Below are positions 1 to 6,651 of a DNA stretch of 10,275 bases, piece after piece. This stretch comes from CAKOSP01 sp964404455. GTDB lineage: Bacteria; Bacillota_I; Bacilli_A; RF39; UBA660. Below the pieces are notes generated by a model. The model was not told where the DNA came from and did not search any database. It saw only the letters and a list, made by a program, of their open reading frames with translations. Location of the stretch: contig CAYOJY010000030.1 of assembly GCA_964404455.1 (NCBI GenBank), positions 1 through 10,275 on the forward strand. The letters run 5' to 3'. Positions within the stretch are counted from its first letter, which is position 1, and each line of letters starts with the position of its first letter. The translations under genes and the position numbers were made by a program.

Positions 1-3
1 AAA

Positions 4-43
4 CTAACATTTGTTTGACTTTTAGTGTAAATTAGTGTAAAAT
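4..43 (+). promoter_or_regulatory. lexA promoter with candidate SOS (LexA) box
   Basis: A -35 box TTGACT (15-20) and a -10 box TAAAAT (38-43) are separated by exactly 17 bases. Overlapping the -35 is CTAACATTTGTTTG (4-17), which matches the Bacillus LexA-box pattern CGAAC-N4-GTTCG at both AAC and GTT half-site cores. This is what an autoregulated lexA promoter should look like. The spacer also holds two exact TTAGTGTAA copies (22-30 and 32-40) ten bases apart. The transcript would start near 50, right at the ribosome binding site AGGTGA (50-55). Confidence 0.65.
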
Positions 44-62
44 TAATTTAGGTGATAATATT

Positions 63-683
63 ATGAATGGTAAAATAACTAAAAGACAAAGCGATGTTTT
101 AAATTTTATTAAAAAATATATAGCTGACAAGGGGTTTCCCCCATCAATAAGAGAGATTTGTGCTGGACTTAATTTAAATAGCCCCGCCACCGTATTTACC
201 CATGTAAAAAAATTAGAAGGTAATGGTTATTTAAAATCTACTAGCCATAAATTCAGAACCTTAGAATTATTAGTTGAAAATGAATATTTAGAAAAAAATG
301 AAGACATTATTAAAGTTCCTTTATTAGGAAAAATTACTGCAGGTAATCCCATTACCGCAATAGAACAGCCAAATGAATTTTTCAACATCCCCGCAAATTT
401 AATTTCGGCCGCAGCTGAAGTGTTTACCTTACATGTTTCCGGAGATTCAATGATTAATCGGGGTATATACGATAATGATTATGTTATTATAAAAAGAACA
501 AGTAATGCTAAAAATGGGGATATCGTTGTTGCCATGACTGATGAAGAAGAAGTTACTTTAAAAACTTTTTATAAAGAAAAAAATCATTTTCGACTTCAAC
601 CGGAAAATGATACTATGGATCCTATTATTCTTAATAATATCAAAATATTAGGGACAGCAATTGGTCTTTATCGAAAATTATAA
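63..683 (+). CDS. lexA: LexA, SOS-response repressor and self-cleaving serine protease
   Basis: LexA represses DNA-damage-response genes until RecA filaments on single-stranded DNA stimulate its self-cleavage. The 206-residue product has the usual family length and architecture. Residues 1-65 form the winged-helix DNA-binding domain, with the family-typical KRQSDVLNFI start, PPSIREIC and a HVKKLEGNGYL recognition region. Residues 85-206 form the S24 peptidase domain. The Ala-Gly cleavage site is A93-G94 (ITAGNP), the nucleophile is S129 in SGDSM, and the general-base lysine is K167 in VTLKTFY; these spacings match characterised LexA proteins. The ATG is preceded by AGGTGA at 50-55. The gene is monocistronic here and ends at a strong hairpin terminator. 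The candidate operator at 4-17 suggests autoregulation. There is no sign of truncation or inactivation. Confidence 0.97.
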   Translation: MNGKITKRQSDVLNFIKKYIADKGFPPSIREICAGLNLNSPATVFTHVKKLEGNGYLKSTSHKFRTLELLVENEYLEKNEDIIKVPLLGKITAGNPITAIEQPNEFFNIPANLISAAAEVFTLHVSGDSMINRGIYDNDYVIIKRTSNAKNGDIVVAMTDEEEVTLKTFYKEKNHFRLQPENDTMDPIILNNIKILGTAIGLYRKL

Positions 684-715
684 AATTCTTAATTACTAGT
701 AACAAATTAAGCAAT

Positions 716-758
716 AAAACCTCACCGTCAATACTGACGATGAGGTTTTTTATTTTTA
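716..758. terminator. Intrinsic terminator between convergent lexA and rhomboid gene
   Basis: Arms 716-730 and 735-749 form a 15-pair stem with one C-A mismatch (725/740) and a 4-base loop (ATAC). A T-run (746-751) and further T-rich sequence follow on the plus strand, so it terminates lexA well. The minus strand has only a short T-run (719-716), so any action on the facing rhomboid gene is weaker. Confidence 0.85.
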
Positions 759-765
759 TGTTTTT

Positions 766-1908
766 TTATTTAAATAACATAACTATTAAAAATATTAAAT
801 ATATTAATAAAGCTACTAAACTGTTGTTTTTTTCTTTTTTGTCAGTTTTCCCTTTTATTCCAAAAGCTGCGGCAGCTAAATAACCACCAATTAAACCTCC
901 AATATGAGCTGATATGTCTATTGCTGGTATCATAAAACCAATAATTAGATTTATTAAAATAATAGGTAAAATTTGCGTTTTTAAAACATCATTTAAATAT
1001 AAGCGATAATGATATCCAAAATATAATAAAGCACCCGATAAACCAAATATTGCTCCACTTGCCCCTACTGAAACAAAATCACTAAATAAAATGGACATTA
1101 AAGAACCACTAATAGCGCTTATTAAATATATACTTAAAAAATTCCATTTCCCAACAAAGTTTTCGACTTGAGAACCCAGAATATGTAATGCATACATATT
1201 TATAATCAAATGAAATATCCCTGCATGTAAAAATGCCGAAGTTAAAATACGCCATATTTCTCCACTTTTTACAAGCGGAGCATAATTAGCCCCAAAAGCT
1301 AATAATGTATTGATATCCTCTGAACCATGACCAAAAATATAAGTTAAAAAGAACATCAAAAAACAAATAGCTATAATTATTTTAGTAAATATAATAGGTT
1401 TAGGCTTAAAAGTTTCTTCATACACTTGATTATCTTTTTCAGTTTTGTTATTTATGTCATTTGTAACATTAAATAATAAATCCATACTATTATTTTGTTT
1501 AATCATCTTTTGGGATATATTAGGAAATATTTTCTTTAAATTTTCATTTTCTCTAATATCTTTGATATTAGCGGCATTAATGGTATTAATTCCTTTAAAA
1601 TCTTCAATACTAACCCGCTCAGCCACATCTAAACATATATTTAAAACATTAAACTTTAATGATAATGTTTTTTTCTTTATCTGTTTAATAACATGTTTTA
1701 CTTTTAAAATATCAAATTCATATTGTTCATTATTATGAATATAACTAGTATTTATTCTAATTATTTTATATGGTGCTTCTAAATTTTCCAACCATATTTC
1801 ATCTTTTGTCCCCTGAACAATAATTGGGGAATAATTTTCATTAGTTACAAAGTAATGAACTAAACTCATTACTATTTTATCCTTACTATTAATTGATATT
1901 GAAGCCAT
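766..1908 (-). CDS. Rhomboid-family intramembrane serine protease with soluble N-terminal domain
   Basis: Predicted membrane protease that cleaves transmembrane substrates within the bilayer. Residues 1-165 form a soluble, Lys/Asn-rich N-terminal domain, likely cytoplasmic. About seven membrane segments follow (roughly 172-193, 225-244, 254-274, 281-300, 311-329, 334-351 and 364-379). The rhomboid signature is complete: the HxxxxH motif HAGIFHLIINM (H228, H233, N237), the catalytic serine S284 in GASGAIFG, and the catalytic histidine H335 in AHIGG. The layout resembles Bacillus subtilis GluP/YqgP, but no C-terminal TPR repeats are present and the protein ends directly after the last helix. 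The start ATG has an excellent GGAGG at 1915-1919, and a candidate promoter lies just upstream. Substrates cannot be inferred from context. Confidence 0.93.
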   Translation of the reverse strand: MASISINSKDKIVMSLVHYFVTNENYSPIIVQGTKDEIWLENLEAPYKIIRINTSYIHNNEQYEFDILKVKHVIKQIKKKTLSLKFNVLNICLDVAERVSIEDFKGINTINAANIKDIRENENLKKIFPNISQKMIKQNNSMDLLFNVTNDINNKTEKDNQVYEETFKPKPIIFTKIIIAICFLMFFLTYIFGHGSEDINTLLAFGANYAPLVKSGEIWRILTSAFLHAGIFHLIINMYALHILGSQVENFVGKWNFLSIYLISAISGSLMSILFSDFVSVGASGAIFGLSGALLYFGYHYRLYLNDVLKTQILPIILINLIIGFMIPAIDISAHIGGLIGGYLAAAAFGIKGKTDKKEKNNSLVALLIYLIFLIVMLFK

Positions 1909-1926
1909 TTTTTTCCTCCATCATAT

Positions 1927-1955
1927 ATTTTACTATAATTCATATATTTAGTAAA
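1927..1955 (-). promoter_or_regulatory. Candidate promoter of the rhomboid gene
   Basis: Read on the minus strand, TTTACT (1950-1955) and TAAAAT (1927-1932) are separated by 17 bases. The start point would be near 1920, so the RNA would begin at its own GGAGG site (1915-1919). That gives an unusually short leader of about 12 nt, which lowers confidence. On the opposite strand a TATAAT (1934-1939) could serve the divergent membrane-protein gene, but no good -35 accompanies it. Confidence 0.4.
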
Positions 1956-1967
1956 GGGAGCTAAAAT

Positions 1968-2303
1968 ATGAAATTATATTTATTTTTTTTCTTTATTTGT
2001 TTTGCATTATTTACATATAGCAGCATTAAAACAATGATATTTGACAAAAAAAATTATCGAATATATTTGTTTTATTACTTAGTAGTTTATGTTTTATTAT
2101 TAACTTCGCCAATTTATATTTTTTATTTTAAATCTATAACTCTGGGAATACTTGAAGTTTTAATTTCTTTATTTTTAAGTACTATTTTAGCCTATAGGTT
2201 AGTAAAAAAAGACGGAATAAATCTTTATTATACTATTTGGCATTTATTTTTACTTTATTTTACTTTTTGTTATTTATTAGCTATCAATCTAAGCATTCGA
2301 TAA
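1968..2303 (+). CDS. Unrecognised small four-helix membrane protein
   Basis: I do not recognise this 111-residue protein. It is very hydrophobic, with four likely membrane segments (about 3-20, 30-54, 56-76 and 87-108). It is rich in Phe, Leu, Tyr and Ile, with a lysine-rich loop at 79-82. It has no signal peptide, no repeated cysteine motif and no obvious catalytic signature. Support for it being real: the ATG is preceded by GGGAG at 1956-1960, it fills an otherwise empty divergent gap, and no larger gene overlaps it. Its last 20 bases run antisense to the final codons of rluD, so the two 3' ends are interlocked. Alternatives are a bacteriocin-immunity-like or regulator-associated membrane protein, but nothing supports a specific role. 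Confidence 0.75.
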   Translation: MKLYLFFFFICFALFTYSSIKTMIFDKKNYRIYLFYYLVVYVLLLTSPIYIFYFKSITLGILEVLISLFLSTILAYRLVKKDGINLYYTIWHLFLLYFTFCYLLAINLSIR

Positions 2304-3165
2304 AATCTGTAAATTCAAAAGGTAAATCTGTTTCAAAAAACATTTCTTTTTTTGTTATAGGCTGATTGAAATTTATTTTTACCGAATGAAGGAACTGACC
2401 AAATTCAGTTGCTTTTTTATTGCCATAAACGGGATCATTATATATGGGAAAACCAATATAATTCAAATGAACCCGAATTTGATGAGTTCGACCAGTTTCT
2501 AACAATAATCTAATTAAAGTATATTTTTCAAATCTTTTAATAACTACTAAATTTGTAATTGCTTTTTTTCCCTCTGATTTTATTTCCTGTTGCCGAAAAT
2601 CTTTTTTACTTTTGCCAATTGGGGCATCTATTTTTGCTGATTGACTTGGAAATACCCCTTCAATTAAAGCAATATATTCCCGCTTAATTTTATTATTTTT
2701 CAAATCATCAACCAAAACATTATGAGCCTCATTACTTTTAGCTATTAACATTAAACCACTAGTATCTTTATCTAAACGATGAACAATTCCAGCTCTAAGT
2801 TCTCCTCCCACATCTGATAATTTATCCGTATAATGAAGAAGACCATTAACCAAAGTATTATTTTCATTCCCACTACCTGGATGAACTACTAAACCACTTG
2901 GCTTATTAATAACCATAATATCCTCATCTTCGTAGACAATATTTAAATTCATAGGTACCTTTTTCACTTCAATTTCTTTTTCAATATAATTAATATTTAT
3001 CTTATCGCCAACATTTACTTTATAAGAATTTTTTTTCATTATTACATCATTAACCAATATTTGTTCATCTAAAATCATTTTATTAATTAAAGATCTAGAT
3101 TCATTAATTATTTCACTTAAATATTTATCTATTCTTATCTCATTTTTATCTACTATTATTTCCAT
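2284..3165 (-). CDS. rluD: RluD/RluA-family 23S rRNA pseudouridine synthase
   Basis: Converts specific uridines of 23S rRNA helix 69 to pseudouridine, if the family assignment to RluD (YlyB in Bacillus) is exact. Residues 1-65 are an S4 RNA-binding domain (RIDKYLSE, then the VGDKI turn). The catalytic domain follows, with NKPSGLVVHPG (88-98), the signature HRLDKDTSGLM starting at H129 with catalytic D132, and the RTHQIRVH motif (226-233). At 293 residues it has normal family length. The ATG has AGGAAG upstream, which lies inside the lspA coding sequence: the first 20 bases overlap the 3' end of lspA, so the pair is probably translationally coupled. lspA-rluD (lspA-ylyB) adjacency is widely conserved in Firmicutes. 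Target-site specificity within RluA/C/D cannot be proven from sequence alone. Confidence 0.93.
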   Translation of the reverse strand: MEIIVDKNEIRIDKYLSEIINESRSLINKMILDEQILVNDVIMKKNSYKVNVGDKININYIEKEIEVKKVPMNLNIVYEDEDIMVINKPSGLVVHPGSGNENNTLVNGLLHYTDKLSDVGGELRAGIVHRLDKDTSGLMLIAKSNEAHNVLVDDLKNNKIKREYIALIEGVFPSQSAKIDAPIGKSKKDFRQQEIKSEGKKAITNLVVIKRFEKYTLIRLLLETGRTHQIRVHLNYIGFPIYNDPVYGNKKATEFGQFLHSVKINFNQPITKKEMFFETDLPFEFTDFIECLD

Positions 3166-3607
3166 ATAAATCTTCCTTTTTTAAAATAGCGATTATTAAT
3201 AAACTTATCCCTAAAATAATACCTATATCAGCAATATTAAATACTGGAAAATGATATCCAAAAATTTTAAAGGAAAAATAATCAATAATGAAACCTCGAA
3301 ATAAGCGATCAATTAAGTTTCCTAATAATCCACCTATTAAGAATGAAAAAGCAATTATATTTCTTTTATTATTTTTAAAATTTTTGATTTGACTTAATGT
3401 AATAAATAAAATTAATATACTTATTATAATTAAAAATATTAGATGATTTGTAAAAATACTGAATGCCGCACCTTTATTAAATACTTTAGTTAAATAAAAA
3501 AAATTATCAATAATTGTTACTGATTGCAAATATTGATTTACCAAAAACTTTACAATTTGATCCAGACAACAAATTAAAATACTTAATATTACAATTTTCT
3601 TTTTCAT
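3146..3607 (-). CDS. lspA: Lipoprotein signal peptidase (signal peptidase II)
   Basis: Membrane aspartyl protease that removes the signal peptide from prolipoproteins after lipidation of the lipobox cysteine. It has four membrane segments and the complete family signature: the early conserved Asp in CCLDQIVK, NKGAAF, GGLLGNLIDRL, GFIIDYF and FNIADIG. In 154-residue numbering (from the GTG at 3610) the conserved aspartates are D17, D101, D110 and D128, with the last two in the positions of the catalytic pair. The start is chosen as ATG 3605-3607, although the GTG immediately before it (3608-3610) is possible. No Shine-Dalgarno sequence precedes either codon. Instead an extended -10 box sits 7 bases upstream, so translation may be leaderless. 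The gene overlaps rluD by 20 bases downstream. Confidence 0.95.
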   Translation of the reverse strand: MKKKIVILSILICCLDQIVKFLVNQYLQSVTIIDNFFYLTKVFNKGAAFSIFTNHLIFLIIISILILFITLSQIKNFKNNKRNIIAFSFLIGGLLGNLIDRLFRGFIIDYFSFKIFGYHFPVFNIADIGIILGISLLIIAILKKEDLYGNNSR

Positions 3608-3614
3608 CACAATT

Positions 3615-3623
3615 ATTATACCA
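3615..3623 (-). promoter_or_regulatory. Extended -10 promoter directly before lspA
   Basis: On the minus strand TGG-TATAAT is a perfect extended -10 element (TGnTATAAT), with the hexamer at 3615-3620. The matching -35 is poor, as expected for extended -10 promoters. The predicted start point, about 7 bases downstream, falls at 3607-3609, inside the GTG-ATG start codons of lspA. It lies in the short gap after the ylmC stop codon, so lspA-rluD can be expressed independently of the sporulation genes. Confidence 0.6.
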
Positions 3624-3635
3624 TAATATTTTAAA

Positions 3636-3854
3636 CTATTTAACTAAAATTACATCACTGCCAATTTTAACAATTGAACTAAATTCAATAACACTTTCTG
3701 TTTTTCGAAAAAATCTATTTAAAAATCTACGTGGTTCAATCGTAAAACTAATAATACTACCATTTTCCGTAATTTCGGCATCAATAATTTTACCTAAGTT
3801 TATTCCAGTATCAAGTTTAATAATATCTTTTTTTTGTAAATCGCTTAAAAACAT
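3636..3854 (-). CDS. ylmC: YlmC/YmxH-family PRC-barrel sporulation-associated protein
   Basis: This 72-residue single-domain protein fits the YlmC/YmxH family, small PRC-barrel proteins encoded next to sigG in endospore formers; their molecular role is not established. Visible family features are the MFLSDLQKKDIIKL start, the GINLGKIIDAEI turn-strand, a central IEPRRFLNRFFR segment, and the closing IVKIGSDVILV strand that ends most members. The ATG follows GGGGGA, 7 bases upstream. It begins 26 bases after the sigG stop with no terminator in between, so it is probably transcribed with sigG. Its small size and high conservation in this position support a real gene rather than chance. The function is inferred from context only. 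Confidence 0.88.
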   Translation of the reverse strand: MFLSDLQKKDIIKLDTGINLGKIIDAEITENGSIISFTIEPRRFLNRFFRKTESVIEFSSIVKIGSDVILVK

Positions 3855-3880
3855 ATAAATCCCCCATTAAATTATATTAT

Positions 3881-4654
3881 TTAAACGATTTTTCTTACAT
3901 TCTTTATGGCACTTTTTTCGATTCGAGATACTTGAGCCTGACTAATACCTAAATCATCAGCTATTTCACTTTGTGTTTTACCCACTATATATCTTTCAAT
4001 TAAAATACTTTTTTCCCGTTTTTTTAATTCATTTAAAGCTTTGCGAAGCGCAATTAACATATCTTGGTTCTGCGAATTTTCTTTATTATCGGCAATTTTA
4101 TCCTGTAAATAAATTGTATCTCCTCCATCATTATAAATTGGTTCAAAGATAGAAATAGGATCTTTTAAAGCATCAAGAGCATAAGCAACATCAAACTCCT
4201 CAACTCCTAAGTATTCAGCAATCATCTGCGTATTTGGGCTTATACCATGAATCATAATATATTCATCGGTATACTTTATTATTTGATAAGCTAAATCTTT
4301 GACACTTCGACTCACTCTAAAAGATGTATTATCTCTTAAGTACCTTCTTACTTCACCTAAAATAAGCGGAACAGCATATGTACTTAATTGTAAGTTATAA
4401 CTTAAATCAAAATTATCAATAGCCTTTATTAATCCAATTACTCCTACTTGAAATAAATCATCCATGTTAACACCAGTTTTATTAAATCGCTTTAATATAC
4501 TAAGAACTAATTTTAAATTCCCATAAATAAGTTCACTTTTAGCTTTTTCATCCCCAGCATTCATTCTTTCAAATAATTCAATACTTTTTTTCCCTGTTAA
4601 TACAGGAATTTCACTTGTATTTATTCCTGTAATATCTACTTTATATTTAGACAA
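3881..4654 (-). CDS. sigG: RNA polymerase sigma-G factor (late forespore sigma factor)
   Basis: SigmaG directs late gene expression in the engulfed forespore. The 257-residue protein is full length for the family. The N-terminal signature VDITGINTSEIPVLT closely matches the SigmaG-specific N-terminus. Region 2 (about 43-112) includes GNLKLVLSILKRF, DDLFQVGVIGLIKAIDNFDL, STYAVPLILGEVRRYLRDN and FRVSRS. Region 3 carries the SigmaG-characteristic IFEPIYNDGGD stretch (169-179), and region 4 ends with the helix-turn-helix GKTQSEIADDLGISQAQVSRIEK. The start is TTG: the diagnostic N-terminus begins there, and GAAGG (4662-4666) lies 7 bases upstream. That binding site is buried in a long stem-loop (4659-4699), which predicts weak or regulated translation. 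In most spore formers sigG directly follows sigE; here an unrelated gene separates them. I found no convincing SigmaF-type promoter. Confidence 0.95.
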   Translation of the reverse strand: MSKYKVDITGINTSEIPVLTGKKSIELFERMNAGDEKAKSELIYGNLKLVLSILKRFNKTGVNMDDLFQVGVIGLIKAIDNFDLSYNLQLSTYAVPLILGEVRRYLRDNTSFRVSRSVKDLAYQIIKYTDEYIMIHGISPNTQMIAEYLGVEEFDVAYALDALKDPISIFEPIYNDGGDTIYLQDKIADNKENSQNQDMLIALRKALNELKKREKSILIERYIVGKTQSEIADDLGISQAQVSRIEKSAIKNVRKIV

Positions 4655-4658
4655 ATAA

Positions 4659-4699
4659 AAACCTTCTTTCTTATTTATATTGTCTAAGAATAAAGGTTT
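4659..4699 (-). promoter_or_regulatory. Stem-loop sequestering the sigG ribosome binding site (possible terminator of upstream gene)
   Basis: On the minus strand arms 4699-4685 and 4673-4659 pair over 15 positions, with one G-U pair (4692/4666), one A-A mismatch (4691/4667) and an 11-nt loop. The GAAGG binding site (4662-4666) is wholly inside the 3' arm, four bases from the paired end and 7 bases from the TTG start. A run of five U follows the G-C pairs, so the same hairpin could also act as a weak terminator for the gene ending at 4707. A leader hairpin that damps sigG translation has been described in B. subtilis; equivalence here is inference. Confidence 0.65.
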
Positions 4700-4706
4700 A
4701 TATTCA

Positions 4707-5891
4707 TTATTTTATAATATCTTTACATGTTTCCACATCATAAAAACCAAATATTTTAAAAAGTGCTTCAATTAACATTGGTAAGAAGAACAATATAACG
4801 GTAAACATTAATCTTTGCACTGATGTTTTTATTGCTTTTTGAACCGCTTCATTATCTTGGGACGCTATTGCTTTAATGAAATCTAATGAACTTAATAATA
4901 TTAAAGCGGCAATGGCTACATAACGCATAATATTTAAGGTTAATTGAATCCAGTATGCTGGTTCATTAGGTTCCTCTACATCACCAAAAATAGTATCACA
5001 ATCTTGGGGTTGATTAAAGTTATTTTCTATACCATCTCCCATTAATAAAGATTTTTGGGCATAATTAACAATATCTGTAATGGTTTGATTATCAGTATTC
5101 CAATTATCAGTTTGTTCATTTTTTTCTTCTTCAGTAATTTTTCCCGCAGCATAGGCTTCATCAATTTTTTTAGTTTCTTCTTCTTTTATTGTTTTAAATT
5201 CTTTTAATATATTATTTTTTAAATTTTTGTAGGATGGATTATTTTTAATAAAGGTTGGAATATCATTATCAAAGAAAATATTTTTAAGATCTTGAACTAT
5301 TCTATTATTTAAATCTTTTTCTAAATCAAAATTCCCAGAAGAAACATCGTCTTTAATTGCATTAAATAATGTTTTTGAATAAGCTTCTATTTGTGTTTCA
5401 AAATCATAATTTTTAGATTGATTAGAATTGCTAAATTTCGTTCCAACGTTATTGTGATTTTCAGCACAACTTTTTCCATCATTATCAAAACATAGTTCAT
5501 TATCAGGCAAAAATCCAGAATCTAAAAAGCCATTTGTAGGACACCTAAACGTACTTTCAGTGTTGTAATTACTTACTGGATAATAAACGTTTGTTCCGCT
5601 ATTTGAAAATATTTTCGAAAAATTATCAGGACCTTTTGAAAATATATGGTTTCCACCATTACTATAGTCTGCTTGATCCATTGCTTCCCAGTTTAATTGA
5701 AACGTATTATCAAAATAATAATACATTGTTAATTCTCGTTTTCCATAATAAGCAATATTATTAACATAATTACATAAAACCATACATTCTTCTTTATCAA
5801 TACATTCATCATGAAGAAAAGCATCTACCTTAGTTGCATTAAATAAGAATAAAAAACTAAAAAATGTAATATATAGAAAAAATTTTTTCAT
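4707..5891 (-). CDS. Unrecognised secreted/membrane protein inserted between sigE and sigG, VirB2/TrbC-like C-terminal hairpin
   Basis: I do not recognise the full-length protein (394 residues from the ATG at 5889-5891). It opens with a clear signal peptide (MKKFF..., cleavage likely after VDA, residue 24). A hydrophilic extracytoplasmic region of about 290 residues follows, with a Tyr/Asn/Ser-rich part containing six cysteines (C30, C36, C40, C117, C134, C142) and a charged, probably helical part (about 165-265). The end is two membrane helices (about 316-337 and 361-381) joined by a short polar loop (KAIASQDNEAVQKAIKTSV). That hairpin resembles VirB2/TrbC-type pilin subunits of conjugation systems (inference). 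C298 and C389 flank it on the same side. A longer reading from TTG 5921 is rejected because it would cover the -10 box and lose the signal-peptide start; GGTGAG precedes the chosen ATG. Confidence 0.85.
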   Translation of the reverse strand: MKKFFLYITFFSFLFLFNATKVDAFLHDECIDKEECMVLCNYVNNIAYYGKRELTMYYYFDNTFQLNWEAMDQADYSNGGNHIFSKGPDNFSKIFSNSGTNVYYPVSNYNTESTFRCPTNGFLDSGFLPDNELCFDNDGKSCAENHNNVGTKFSNSNQSKNYDFETQIEAYSKTLFNAIKDDVSSGNFDLEKDLNNRIVQDLKNIFFDNDIPTFIKNNPSYKNLKNNILKEFKTIKEEETKKIDEAYAAGKITEEEKNEQTDNWNTDNQTITDIVNYAQKSLLMGDGIENNFNQPQDCDTIFGDVEEPNEPAYWIQLTLNIMRYVAIAALILLSSLDFIKAIASQDNEAVQKAIKTSVQRLMFTVILFFLPMLIEALFKIFGFYDVETCKDIIK

Positions 5892-5909
5892 ACAACTCAC
5901 CATAACAAA

Positions 5910-5915
5910 ATTATA
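5910..5915 (-). promoter_or_regulatory. Candidate -10 box for the inserted membrane-protein gene
   Basis: A perfect TATAAT lies on the minus strand here, directly preceded by TG. The start point would be near 5903, with GGTGAG (5895-5900) and the ATG at 5889-5891 just downstream. No good -35 is visible, and the box does not match the SigmaE or SigmaF consensus well. The control of this gene relative to sporulation is therefore undecided. Confidence 0.35.
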
Positions 5916-5919
5916 CATC

Positions 5920-5945
5920 AAAAGCCTAAAAAAAACTAGGTTTTT
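5920..5945 (-). terminator. Weak terminator after spoIIGA-sigE
   Basis: Arms 5937-5945 and 5920-5928 form a nine-pair stem with one C-A mismatch and an 8-base T-rich loop, followed on the minus strand by a short T-run. It begins 22 bases past the sigE stop. It could separate the spoIIGA-sigE transcript from the next gene, though read-through seems likely because the stem has few G-C pairs. Confidence 0.4.
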
Positions 5946-5967
5946 ATTATCATAATTATTTATTAAA

Positions 5968-6651
5968 TCAAATATTCATTGTTTGTTGCAATTTTTTTAT
6001 TACTTTTTTTTCAATTCGGGAAATATATGATTGGCTAATTCCTAATATTTCCGCTACTTCTTTTTGCGTATATTCTTTAGTATTTCCCAAGCCATATCTT
6101 AAAATCATTATTTCCTTATCCCGCTCTTTTAATAATTTTATTTCTTCTTCTAAAAGTTCTTTGTTAATTTTTTTCTGATATTCATCAGGCACAAGATTTT
6201 TATCAGTGCCTAAAATGTCCTCTAAGTGAAGTTCATTTCCTTCTGAATCATAATTAAGAGCCTCATCTAAACTAACTTCTGTTCTTCTTTTTTTATTTTT
6301 TCTTAAAAACATTAATATTTCATTAGATATACACCTTGATGCATATGTCGCTAAACGAATATTCTTATCAATTTTATAAGTATTTATTCCTTTAATTAAA
6401 CCAATCGAACCAATACTGACTAAATCTTCAATATTATATGTAGTATTTTCATATTTTTTAGCCAAAAATACTACTAGTCTTAAATTATGTTCAATTAAAA
6501 TATTTCTGGCTTCCATCGATCCTTTTTGAAATTCAATTAAATATTTTAATTCATTATCTCTAGTAAGCGGTGGTGGTAACTTATCCGTTGCTCCAACAAA
6601 AAATAATTCATTATACTTCAATTTTAACATCAATAAAATTTTATTAAACAT
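5968..6651 (-). CDS. sigE: RNA polymerase sigma-E factor precursor (pro-SigmaE, mother cell)
   Basis: SigmaE is the first mother-cell-specific sigma factor; it is made as an inactive precursor and cleaved by SpoIIGA. The 227-residue protein shows the family-diagnostic processing region LFFVGATDKLPPPL (16-29), equivalent to VYYIGGSEALPPPL in B. subtilis. Region 2 (about 50-120) follows, with NLRLVVFLAKKYENT, NIEDLVSIGSIGLIKGINTY and ATYASRCISNEILMFLR. The family-typical VSLDEALNYDSEGNEL linker comes next, then region 4 with a C-terminal helix-turn-helix (YTQKEVAEILGISQSYISR). The pro-sequence is only about 17-19 residues, some ten shorter than in B. subtilis, but still hydrophobic/basic as needed for membrane association. 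The ATG has GGAGGA five bases upstream, inside the spoIIGA end; the 8-base overlap suggests translational coupling. Confidence 0.96.
   Translation of the reverse strand: MFNKILLMLKLKYNELFFVGATDKLPPPLTRDNELKYLIEFQKGSMEARNILIEHNLRLVVFLAKKYENTTYNIEDLVSIGSIGLIKGINTYKIDKNIRLATYASRCISNEILMFLRKNKKRRTEVSLDEALNYDSEGNELHLEDILGTDKNLVPDEYQKKINKELLEEEIKLLKERDKEIMILRYGLGNTKEYTQKEVAEILGISQSYISRIEKKVIKKLQQTMNI

Noticed and set aside
1445..1738. 97-codon plus-strand frame
   Set aside because: Lies wholly antisense inside the well-supported rhomboid gene; hydrophobic composition is a mirror of AT-rich coding sequence.
3514..3858. 114-codon plus-strand frame
   Set aside because: Antisense to ylmC and lspA, both with strong family signatures; no binding site or domain.
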